Shown piece by piece: positions 58,401 to 64,000 of a DNA stretch of 64,000 nt. Origin of the DNA: Macrostomum hystrix. Its lineage: Eukaryota; Platyhelminthes; Macrostomidae. Location of the stretch: positions 1,364,001 through 1,428,000 of the forward strand of contig CATNEN010000037.1 in assembly GCA_950097015.1 (NCBI GenBank). The letters run 5' to 3'. A program made the translations under genes and the position numbers. Each line of letters starts with the position of its first letter. Positions within the stretch are counted from its first letter, which is position 1. A model generated the notes under the pieces. It worked only from the letters and a program-made list of their open reading frames with translations, searched no databases and was not told where the DNA came from.

Positions 58401-60020
58401 TGTCAGTGTCTATCGGGGATTTGTCAGTGTCTATCGGGGATTTGTCAGTGTCTATCGGGGATTTTTCAATGTCGATGGGGATTTGTCAGTGTCTATCGGG
58501 GATTTTTCAATGGAGGATTTGTCTATGGGGATTTGTCGATGTCGATGGGAGATAATTCAATGATCGATGAAATATTTTTGTTCTTGATTATGGATTTGCG
58601 CCCGATGATGACAGATGGCAGTCAGCAAGAGTTTTTTTATTTACCCATGAGTTGCCGATAATTAAATGGAATTTCAACACTATTAGCAATTTAATTATAG
58701 TTACGGTTAGACTGGTTAAACCAGGATTATTGATGCTCTGCACAGACACTAGCAGTAGGTATACAAGGCACAGACAGTCAGTTCCGTTGGATGTTTCCAT
58801 CTCTAAAAATTCATGTTCAATCAGAATAGACCAAATTATAGATGAGGTAGAAAATAGGTAGCCAAACCTTAGGAAACACTTGGACCTGATCCTCTCACCT
58901 CTTGCGCGAGTAGTCAAAACTTTTCTGAGTCTGTCAATAACTTCTGCCGATATTGAATCAGCTGGAAGGCCGCGCAACAGCTTCAGGGCCGTCTGGCAGC
59001 TCCGTAGTAGGCGAGCGCTGCCTGCAGGACTAGTGGGGTAGTGAGAACAGTGTTTTAAGGTCTAAGGACCAAGGTCTAAGGACCAAGGTCTAAGGACCAA
59101 GGTCTAAGGACCAAGGTCTAAGGACCAAGGTCTAAGGACCAAGGTCTAAGGACCAAGGTCTAAGGACCAAGGTCTAAGGACCAAGGTCTAAGGACCAAGG
59201 TCTAAGGACCAAGGTCTAAGGACCAAGGTCTAAGGACCAAGGTCTAAGGACCAAGGTCTAAGGACCAAGGTCTAAGGACCAAGGTCTAAGGACCAAGGTC
59301 TAAGGACCAAGGTCTAAGGACCAAGGTCTAAGGACCAAGGTCTAAGGACCAAGGTCTAAGGACCAAGGTCTAAGGACCAAGGTCTAAGGACCAAGGTCTA
59401 AGGACCAAGGTCTAAGGACCAAAGTCTAAGGACCAAAGTCTAAGGACCAAGGTCTAAGGACTCAATTCTGAAGACCCAAAGCAAGATGCAGAGCGTAACA
59501 ACAAGATAAAAACTCACCTGTCATAAATATCTGTGACAGTATGATCAAGAAGCCGGTGACAGAAACTTTCTGGAAGGCCTAAAGTTACAAAAAACTTCAT
59601 TTTGAATTTACTAATTTTACTAGCAGCGGTTCTACATCAGACAGACAGAACTGACCAAATTTGGCCTGCAAGATGTACTCCGAAGCTGACATTAGTATTT
59701 CCCGGCCGGGCTGGCTATTTAACAAAAGCAGGCAGTGGGACTGAACCTCATCAGATGGTAGCTGCTTCAGCTTTCTGCAATTGATGTAAGTGATCCTGGT
59801 ACGATTCCAGCTAGTGATCCTGGTAAGATTCTAGCTAGTGATCCTGGTACGATTCCAGCTAGTGATCCTGGTACGATTTTAGCCAGCAAGTTTTTACACC
59901 ATCATACAGACAATCTCACCCAACAATGATGTACTTCTTCTTCCGACTGACATCGGAGCTGGCCAATTCGCTCACCAGATGGCTCACACTGCAACCGTCG
60001 CCAGCTCTGCTGTCCTGCAT
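37457..60020 (-). CDS. THADA: THADA (Trm732-type armadillo-like protein), 28 exons
   Basis: Exons, 5' to 3': 60020-59920, 59774-59621, 59578-59518, 59021-58899, 58055-57871, 57371-57306, 57229-57106, 57021-56970, 56174-55990, 55920-55731, 55375-55242, 54892-54725, 54644-54573, 54498-54378, 53611-53469, 53314-53093, 53024-52593, 51700-51458, 49053-48934, 47925-47803, 47130-47039, 46953-46861, 44794-44669, 40868-40193, 39716-39194, 38834-38730, 38313-38141, 38041-37457. Together they encode about 1,797 residues (human 1,953). The best matches to the family are [50 protein letters not shown] (the DUF2428 core), [13 protein letters not shown] and [16 protein letters not shown] partners FTSJ1 in 2'-O-methylation of tRNA position 32 (Trm732/Trm7 in yeast). 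The junction of exons 4 and 5 is one base out of phase, and the first exon is a guess. The last intron appears to be GC-AG. A polyGln run interrupts exon 12. A GPCR gene is nested in the intron between exons 23 and 24. Confidence 0.88.
37680..37855 (-). repeat. 39-bp coding minisatellite in the last THADA exon
   Basis: About four copies of a unit that encodes [13 protein letters not shown]. It lies between the conserved YLFEK-like block and the C-terminal helix region and lengthens a poorly conserved loop. Confidence 0.85.
38365..38690 (-). repeat. 24-bp minisatellite in THADA intron 26
   Basis: About 13 copies of TTCTCTCCCCAATTCTTCCT (plus-strand reading), a strand-asymmetric pyrimidine array. 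Confidence 0.9.
38884..39155 (+). repeat. SINE family A, full-length copy
   Basis: The tRNA-like head GTGGCGGAGCGGTCTAACGC carries the A box and resembles tRNA-Leu/Ser. GAGCTCGATTCC is the B box. The body follows with GGCCAACCTCCAAGG and ACACCTGTGTGAGTGTGTAC. It lies in THADA intron 25 on the opposite strand. Confidence 0.85.
39826..40150 (-). repeat. SINE family B copy with a second, inverted SINE-like head
   Basis: 39826-40016 (minus) has the tRNA-like head with GGGTTCGATTCCCGAC and a tail with CCAGTCCATGGACTG and GCCGTACGCAGCC. 40017-40150 has a plus-strand B box (GAGTTCGAATCTCAGCC) and ends TAGCTGTACACAGC, like the composite at 49090-49240. It is in THADA intron 24. Confidence 0.65.
40900..41350 (+). 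repeat. About 16-bp minisatellite in THADA intron 23
   Basis: About 27 copies of CACCCTGACCCACAGCT with CTACAGCTC and CACACCTGA variants. The array starts 30 bp upstream (in THADA direction) of the exon 24 acceptor. Confidence 0.9.
41642..41719. other. Inverted repeat upstream of the GPCR
   Basis: AGAGATGGACAG at 41642-41653 and its exact complement CTGTCCATCTCT at 41708-41719 can form a 12-bp stem with a 54-nt loop. The role is unknown; it lies about 300 bp before the GPCR start codon. Confidence 0.4.
42015..43502 (+). CDS. Rhodopsin-like G protein-coupled receptor, nested in THADA
   Basis: An uninterrupted 495-codon ORF. Seven hydrophobic segments are visible (about residues 52-78, 88-112, 130-155, 175-198, 222-252, 282-312 and 335-355). 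Class A marks: TVGNLL in TM1, LACIALSDW in TM2, a Cys before TM3 (DAVCRMFRF) that can pair with IACLQV in loop 2, and [12 protein letters not shown] in place of DRY at the end of TM3. TM7 has NQAVNW instead of NPxxY. The N-terminus has one potential N-glycosylation site (NDS). The C-terminal tail contains a coding repeat of QHDQ type. Receptors of this look in lophotrochozoans are often peptide receptors, but the ligand cannot be deduced. It has no introns and lies inside THADA intron 23 on the opposite strand. Confidence 0.85.
   Translation: MLTWPPEQRREMLRRYLNDSYLDTLLDTHVDCLVDSSSLDCATATALGILAGIVVPATVAMGTVGNLLTVHVVMSRIKHRSRLHFYLACIALSDWGNLISWGLGWQILAKGLPWLTDGQVGIIIPNVSDAVCRMFRFVHNFFHALSANWFLLMTLDRLNALYRPLAARSLSLRSAARAAGLGLVITLLMTAPVPAFWGWYRLIHAGAGRIACLQVPFYGEVIRMWTIFSSVLLMLPPTLQMLLVSICNVLLLARLFHYRRTAGKFIGDARRHGGSRFADELAPTLVVVALSIIFLVSGLPICVVGFVVMQRTVFGDGGDKGDGGGEVISLRSVYNIGDIGQILILINQAVNWAVLLWKDRQFRDGFLAVIRRSPSSRDQRTSAVGWQLRERPGDRRQEADIRRDYSHDPMGSGIRNSSQQQAETASQHEQQHDQQHDQQHDQQHDQQHDQHHDQKHDQQHDQQHDQQHDQQHDQHHDQHEPHCSQHEQQIEVSMM
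43310..43450 (+). repeat. 15-bp coding repeat in the GPCR tail
   Basis: About nine units of CAACAGCATGACCAACAGCA type encode (QHDQ)n in the cytoplasmic tail, with CAACAT variants. Confidence 0.9.
43503..43720. other. 3' flank of the GPCR gene
   Basis: AT-rich sequence with short GTAAAACACTC-type duplications near 43580. No AATAAA is evident before the array at 43735. Confidence 0.4.
43735..44430 (+). repeat. 24-bp minisatellite in THADA intron 23
   Basis: About 29 copies of GTAAACCAGTTGATAAACCA with GTGGG/GTGAG variants. Open frames seen in it (43676-44203, 44160-44465) are by-products of the period. Confidence 0.95.
44836..46815 (-). repeat. 35-bp minisatellite in THADA intron 22
   Basis: About 55 copies of a unit with CAGTAGGTCATTCGGTGGGT and CATTCAGTGGACTTC, in several variants. 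It fills nearly the whole intron between exons 22 and 23. Larger blocks of several units recur (compare 45170-45360 with 45725-45930). Confidence 0.93.
47225..47690 (-). repeat. Purine-rich GAAGAG array in THADA intron 20
   Basis: About 460 bp of GGAAGAGGAAGA and related units, nearly pure purine on the plus strand. Such tracts can form triplexes. Confidence 0.88.
47960..48900 (-). repeat. About 20-bp minisatellite in THADA intron 19
   Basis: About 46 copies of GAAACTGACGGGAAGGGAGA and variants. On the THADA strand each unit reads CTTCCCGTCAGTTTCC, a pyrimidine tract followed by CAG. Confidence 0.92.
49090..49240. repeat. Composite SINE-like fragment
   Basis: A plus-strand B box (GGAGTTCGAATCTTAGCC) and a minus-strand B box (TGAATTCGAATCTCAGCC) flank TACAGCTGTCCAGTCCATGG, the conserved tail of SINE family B. 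It lies in THADA intron 18. Confidence 0.55.
49318..49622 (-). repeat. SINE family A copy
   Basis: Close to the copy at 60834-61165 through GCAGGAGGGCTGCGGGCAA, GCACACCATTTGG, ACACAGGTGTGTACATC, and the B box GAATCGAGCTC. It lies in THADA intron 18. Confidence 0.85.
49623..50029. other. Unique sequence in THADA intron 18
   Basis: AT-rich DNA without array, SINE or exon-like content. Confidence 0.4.
50030..51240 (-). repeat. 24-bp minisatellite in THADA intron 18
   Basis: About 50 copies of GATGCATTTCTTGCTGCGAT plus TCTT/TCTA. Blocks are duplicated (50060-50170 resembles 50240-50350). Long open frames of (HQESQQEM)n type on the minus strand are by-products. Confidence 0.95.
51775..52490 (-). 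repeat. 18/36-bp minisatellite in THADA intron 17
   Basis: About 39 copies of an 18-bp unit, GGGATTCTAAATGGATCT alternating with GGGATTCAAGATGGATTC. Confidence 0.94.
53325..53445 (-). repeat. 20-bp repeat in THADA intron 15
   Basis: Six copies of GAGACTGGATGATGGACTGT. On the gene strand the unit reads CAGTCTCACAGTCCATCATC, with an acceptor-like CTCACAG. Confidence 0.92.
53770..54205 (-). repeat. 20-bp minisatellite in THADA intron 14
   Basis: About 21 copies of GACTGTTTTCAGTTGGCGAT, with a 90-bp block duplicated (53790-53860 and 53870-53940). Confidence 0.92.
54945..55155 (-). repeat. 18-bp minisatellite in THADA intron 11
   Basis: About 11 copies of GAGGTGGGTGAGAAGAGG or its AGAGGGA variant, purine-rich on plus. 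Confidence 0.93.
55490..55715 (-). repeat. About 28-bp repeat in THADA intron 10
   Basis: About eight diverged copies around GAGAATCTAGACTAAAAATC. More degenerate than the other arrays, so probably older. Confidence 0.85.
56240..56740 (-). repeat. 23-bp minisatellite in THADA intron 8
   Basis: About 21 copies of GTGAGTACTGGACAATAAGG plus GTT (CAATAAG or CTATAAG). Diverged copies continue to about 56950. Confidence 0.95.
57430..57672 (-). repeat. SINE family B, most complete copy
   Basis: On the minus strand it has the A box (GCAGCCTAGTGTTTAGAGCG), the B box (GGTTTCGATTCCCGAC), then TTGCTTCAGTTCACCCATCT, a stretch that recalls the conserved central domain of several animal SINE families. The tail has CCAGTCCATGGACTG and CTGCGGCTGTGCTGTCGGC. 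It lies in THADA intron 5. Confidence 0.8.
57673..57800 (-). repeat. Third tRNA-like SINE fragment
   Basis: On the minus strand it reads TGTAACCTACTTGTTAGAGC, then AAGTTCGATTCTTAGCCC (B box) and GTGTCCTTGAGCAAGATAAT. The last part matches a motif common in animal tRNA-derived SINEs. It lies next to the family B copy. Confidence 0.6.
58070..58525 (-). repeat. 21-bp minisatellite in THADA intron 4
   Basis: About 21 copies of ATGTCTATCGGGGATTTGTC with small variants; it begins within 15 bp of the exon 5 acceptor. Confidence 0.95.
58526..58898. other. Rest of THADA intron 4
   Basis: AT-rich. It could hide a short exon that would repair the one-base phase gap between exons 4 and 5, but none is convincing. 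Confidence 0.35.
59053..59460 (-). repeat. Near-perfect 14-bp array in THADA intron 3
   Basis: About 29 copies of AAGGTCTAAGGACC; only two copies near the right end differ (AAAGTC). Confidence 0.97.
59788..59885 (-). repeat. 24-bp repeat in THADA intron 1
   Basis: Four copies of AGCTAGTGATCCTGGTACGA plus TTCC. Confidence 0.9.
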
Positions 60021-60129
60021 CGGAGCTGGAATTTTTTTTACTGAAACATGTGGCCACAGAGTATCGGAGCTGGACTTAAAAAAGAATCTTTGTCATACCT
60101 AACTAACATGCTCGTGGCTCTTATAAAAC

Positions 60130-60830
60130 GTAGCTAGCTCTTCAGGAAACCCTCAGTGGTACACAGCTAGTTCTTCAGGAAACATTCAGTGGTACACAGC
60201 TAGCTCTTCAGGAAACCCTCAGTAGTACACAGCTAGCTCTTCAGGAAACATTCAGTGGTACACAGCTAGCTCTTCAGGAAACATTCAGTGGTACACAGCT
60301 AGCTCTTCAGGAAACATTCAGTGGTACACAGCTAGCTCTTCAGGAAACCCTCAGTGGTACACAGCTAGTTCTTCAGGAAACATTCAGTGGTACACAGCTA
60401 GCTCTTCAGGAAACATTCAGTGGTACACAGCTAGCTCTTCAGGAAACATTCAGTGGTACACAGCTAGCTCTTCAGGAAACATTCAGTGGTACACAGCTAG
60501 CTCTTCAGGAAACATTCAGTGGTACACAGCTAGTTCTTCAGGAAACATTCAGTGGTACACAGCTAGTTCTTCAGGAAACCCTCAGTGGTACACAGCTAGT
60601 TCTTCAGGAAGCATTCAGTGGTACACAGCTAGTTCTTCAGGAAACATTCAGTGGTACACAGCTAGCTCTTCAGGAAACCCTCAGTGGTACACAGCTAGTT
60701 CTTCAGGAAACATTCAGTGGTACACAGCTAGCTCTTCAGGAAACATTCAGTGGTACACAGCTAGTTCTTCAGGAAACATTCAGTGGTACACAGCTAGTTC
60801 TTCAGGAAACCCTCAGTGGTACACAGCTAA
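60130..60830. repeat. 33-bp minisatellite upstream of THADA
   Basis: About 21 copies of a unit with CAGTGGTACACAGCTAGCTC and TTCAGGAAACATT (or CCCT). Two further copies of the unit occur right of the neighbouring SINE (61157-61205), so the SINE inserted into the array. Confidence 0.95.
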
Positions 60831-60833
60831 ATA

Positions 60834-61156
60834 ATAATAAAAAAACAATAACTGCAGGAGGGCTGCGGGCAATGGCACATCATTTGGTGACACTAGACAC
60901 GCAGCCAGCAAGGAGGCAATTCTGCCCATTTTGCTGACTCCTGAGCACACACTCACACAGGTGTGTACATCAGCCCTGACTTTCTCATCGTCAGACAGTG
61001 TACACTTTCACTGTGCCTTGGAGGTTGGCCCTCAAGGGCGTAAATTGCACGACAACCCACCAAGCCTTCTCTCCGCGGCTGCAGACCAAATAAATGTGGC
61101 CTCGTCGTGGAATCGAGCTCAAGGACCGTGGTTTGAGAGGCAACGCTTTAACGCCC
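60834..61156 (-). repeat. SINE family A inserted into the 33-bp array
   Basis: On the minus strand: tRNA-like head, B box GAGCTCGATTCC, body and a 3' tail CTGCAGTTATTG followed by a T/A-rich run (ATT)n. Array units lie on both sides. Confidence 0.85.
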
Positions 61157-61205
61157 TCTCAGTGGTACACAGCCAGTTCTTCAGAAAACCCTCAGTGGTA
61201 CACTG

Positions 61206-61610
61206 TATTTTTGAATAACCTGTTAGAGCGTCGAGTTTTTACAAAAGAAATTTGAAACGCTAATTCGTTTGTTTTTATTTAAAAAGCTAGATTTAATTAC
61301 ATCAAGGACAGCACTTTAAGTGAAAGTACTTTTTGTAATAATTTATTTAAGCATGCTGCAAAGATTAATAGGTCAATGCAAAGATGAACTACTTAACTAA
61401 TCGGGGGGTCAGCATAGCTCAAAATTTTAGAAAATGCTGTCTTTACTAAATACGAATAAAAAGCTAGGCGTTACGTGCAATCACATATTACATACACATC
61501 ACTATGTAACAGCTAAAACTGCTGCTCTACTTGCAAGGACATTGCAACGCACTGGAGTTGCTGACCAATGATTGATCATTGATCAAAGACCATTGATCGA
61601 TAATAACAGC
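61206..61610. other. Unique AT-rich spacer
   Basis: No exon, RNA gene or array recognised between the split 33-bp array and the 30-bp array. Confidence 0.45.
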
Positions 61611-62515
61611 TAGTGAGTCACTGCCCACACCAGAATCCTCCAGTGAGTCACTGCCCACACCACAATCCTCTAGTGAGTCACTGCCCACACCACAATCCTC
61701 CAGTGAGTCACTGCCCACACCACAATCCTCCAGTGAGTCACTGCCCACACCACAATCCTCTAGTGAGTCACTGCCCACACCACAATCCTCCAGTGAGTCA
61801 CTGCCCACACCACAATCCTCTAGTGAGTCACTGCCCACACCACAATCCTCCAGTGAGTCACTGCCCACACCACAATCCTCCAGTGAGTCACTGCCCACAC
61901 CACAATCCTCCAGTGAGTCACTGCCCACACCACAATCCTCTAGTGAGTCACTGCCCACACCACAATCCTCCAGTGAGTCACTGCTCTTACCCCAATCTTC
62001 TAGCGAGTGAGTCACTGCTCTTACCCCAATCTTCTAGCGAGTGAGTCACTGCTCTTACCCCAATCTTCTAGCGAGTGAGTCACTGCCCTCGCCCCAATCC
62101 TCCAGCGAGTCACTGCTCTTACCCCAATCTTCTAGCGAGTGAGTCACTGCCCACACCACGATCCTCTAGTGAGTGAGTCACCGCCCACACCACAATCCTC
62201 CAGCGAGTGAGTCACTGCCCACACCACAATCCTCCAGTGAGTGAGTCACTGCCCACACCACAATCCTCCAGCGAGTGAGTCACTGCCCACACCACAATCC
62301 TCCAGTGAGTCACTACACACACCACAATCCTCCAGCGAGTGAGTCACTGCCCACACCACAATCCTCCAGTGAGTCACTACACACACCACAATCCTCCAGC
62401 GAGTGAGTCACTGCCCACACCACAATCCTCCAGTGAGTGAGTCACTGCCCACACCACAATCCTCCAGTGAGTGAGTCACTGCCCACACCACAATCCTCCA
62501 GTGAGTGAGTCAGAC
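61611..62515. repeat. 30-bp minisatellite behind COQ7
   Basis: About 29 units with AGTGAGTCACTGCCCACACC plus ACAATCCTC. The left part is regular; the right part has an extra GAGT in many units, giving 34 bp. It ends about 10 bp before the COQ7 stop codon. Confidence 0.95.
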
Positions 62516-62526
62516 GAGTGAGCGTC

Positions 62527-63959
62527 TCAGATCCTCTCGGACAGGAAGATGGCCGCCTTGCAGCCGGCGCGAATGGCCGCGGTCAGAGCTGGGTAGGCTG
62601 GCGCTGACTCTGCATCCTCGCGCAAGCCGGTGTCATGATGCTCAGCCTCTTCGTCGCGAAATCTGGCAATGACTCGCATGAGGTCGGCGTGCAGCTCAGG
62701 ATTGTCGGCTAGCAGGCTCCTGAGCTGGGCATTGTAGTGCTCCTGAATTTCAGCTTCAACAGCCACGGTGCAGGCCATGGCGGCCTCCTTGCCTAGCAGG
62801 GCGGAACCGGCGCCGAGAGCGAAGCCGGCCACCCGCCAGAACGGCATGAGCAGTGTCGGCCTGGCGCGCAGTGCCGGAATGAGGGCTTCGAATGCGGCCA
62901 GGTGAGCCTTCTCCTGCTCGTGCATGTGCCGGATCAGCGGCCCGGTTGGTGTGGCGCCCAGCACAGCCAGCTGGCCTGCGTAGATTTGATCGGCCCCGAA
63001 TTCGCCTGGCCGGTGGGTTTTAGATTACAGGGGCGCATTGTGAAGCGGATTAGGAGGCCAACTTAGGGTTTGGATTAAGGGTGGATTCAGGTGTGGATTA
63101 AGGGTGGATTTAGGTGTGGATTAAGGGTGGATTCAGGTGTGGATTAAGGGTGGATTTAGGTGTGGATTAAGGGTGGATTCAGGTGTGGATTAAGGGTGGA
63201 TTCAGGTGTGGATTAAGGGTGGATTTAGGTGTGGATTAAGGGTGGATTTAGGTGTGGATTAAGGGTGGATTCAGGTGTGGATTAAGGGTGGATTTAGGTG
63301 TGGATTAAGGGTGGATTTAGGCTTGGATTAAGGGTGGATTCAGGTGTGGATTCAGGTGTGGATTTAGGTTTGGATTAACAGGTTGATTTCGGTTTGGATT
63401 AAGGGTTAATTCAGGTGTGGACTAAAATGTGGATTTAGATGTAGATTAAGGGTGGATTCAGGTGTAAACTAACGGATGGATTCAGGTGGGGATTAAGGAT
63501 GAAGGTCTGGACTGTCAGGTGGATTAAGGTGTAATATGTATATGAATTCATCCCGAGATCCATAATGTTAGTATTATGAACGCCAAGATTTATAATTCTC
63601 AGCAAACACCATAAGAAAGCTCAAAATGTTTGTTATGAGCAGATTAACTCACCAGCGTGATCAACTCGCACAATGCGATCGAGCAAAGCCCTGGTGCCAG
63701 GTGGCAGTTTGGTTACGTCAAGGCTGGCGATGCGTTCTAGAAGCTGGGCTAGCTCTGGGTCGGAATGCAGTGGCGGAGACTGCTGCTGCTGCTGCTGCTG
63801 CTGCTGTTTCTGGTTGTTATCAGAAGACAACAAGCGGCAAATAATAACAGAGGGAGACAATCCACAGATGGGCGAAAATAGGGGGCCGCTGACAGCGCGG
63901 CGGCAAAGACGAGCGCTGAGTAGTAGCTGGGTGGCCTGGAGACAGGTTGGGGAATTGGG
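62527..63959 (-). CDS. COQ7: 5-demethoxyubiquinone hydroxylase, 5' end missing
   Basis: Two exons are in the window, 63959-63653 and 63005-62527, joined in phase 1. The protein hydroxylates demethoxyubiquinone in coenzyme Q synthesis on the mitochondrial inner membrane. All di-iron ligands are visible: Glu in DHAGE, Glu and His in EQEKAHL, Glu in VEAEIQEHY, and Glu and His in DEEAEHHD. Other family marks are YAGQLAVLG and FALGAGSALLGKEAAMACTV, and the end is LSERI. The region before the catalytic domain is Arg- and Leu-rich like a presequence and contains a run of nine Gln. No in-frame ATG lies before the conserved part, and the upstream exon edge looks like an acceptor (TTATCAG). The first exon is therefore beyond base 64000. 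Confidence 0.92.
63055..63480 (-). repeat. 23-bp minisatellite in the COQ7 intron
   Basis: About 17 copies of GGATTAAGGGTGGATTCAGG plus TGT (CAGG or TAGG). It decays to the right. Confidence 0.93.
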
Positions 63960-64000
63960 CTGATAAAATCACTGATAAAATTTGCTTTAGTAAAACGAAA
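63960..64000 (-). other. Start of an intron of COQ7 leaving the window
   Basis: The last 41 bases are AT-rich and read as the 3' end of an intron on the minus strand. Confidence 0.4.

Noticed and set aside
61611-62515. CRISPR-like array of 30-bp repeats
   Set aside because: Units are head-to-tail without spacers, no cas genes are present, and the DNA is animal. It is an ordinary minisatellite.

Overview
This is nuclear DNA of a metazoan. The genes have spliced introns with standard GT-AG sites, a eukaryotic tRNA-His lacks the encoded 5' G, and the gene set (ARL6IP1, ECI, C1GALT1, NCBP2AS2-like, a WSC-domain protein, a rhodopsin-like GPCR, THADA, COQ7) is animal. Coding exons are GC-rich and sit in AT-richer DNA. 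Minisatellites fill most introns. A free-living flatworm or another lophotrochozoan is my best guess for the host, but nothing in the window proves the phylum.

Layout: 1-1123 is gene-free flank. 1124-9685 (minus) is a decayed Ty3/gypsy-type LTR retrotransposon (gag, protease, RT, RNase H, integrase) that carries an extra GC-rich Pro/Gln-rich ORF with its own promoter-like block between integrase and the 3' LTR. 9843-11509 is ARL6IP1. 13529-16404 and 17544-19382 are two tandem mitochondrial enoyl-CoA delta-isomerase paralogues, the first lacking the catalytic glutamate. 20105-24317 is a C1GALT1-type core-1 galactosyltransferase with an LTR/PBS remnant in intron 2. 25549-29096 is a four-exon NCBP2AS2-like microprotein gene whose third intron carries a foldback DNA transposon with 9-bp target duplications. 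29887-29958 is tRNA-His(GTG). 30530-36740 is a secreted WSC-domain protein with an unrecognised N-terminal half. 60020-37457 (minus) is a 28-exon THADA gene with a single-exon GPCR (42015-43502) nested in one intron on the opposite strand. 63959-62527 (minus) is the 3' part of COQ7, whose 5' end lies outside the window.

The genes do not form an operon or a common pathway. Several are mitochondrial (two ECI paralogues, COQ7, perhaps the NCBP2AS2-like protein) or act in the secretory route (ARL6IP1 in ER shaping, C1GALT1 in Golgi O-glycosylation, the WSC protein). THADA acts in tRNA modification.

The dominant feature is some 35 tandem arrays, each with its own unit (6-42 bp), almost one per intron. 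Several arrays start exactly at a real splice site and copy its sequence, so an intron may hold dozens of decoy donors or acceptors. Two tRNA-derived SINE families, a 5'-truncated non-LTR element and coding minisatellites complete the picture. Splice junctions were inferred by eye from GT/AG sites, reading phase and remembered protein-family features; no alignment was run.
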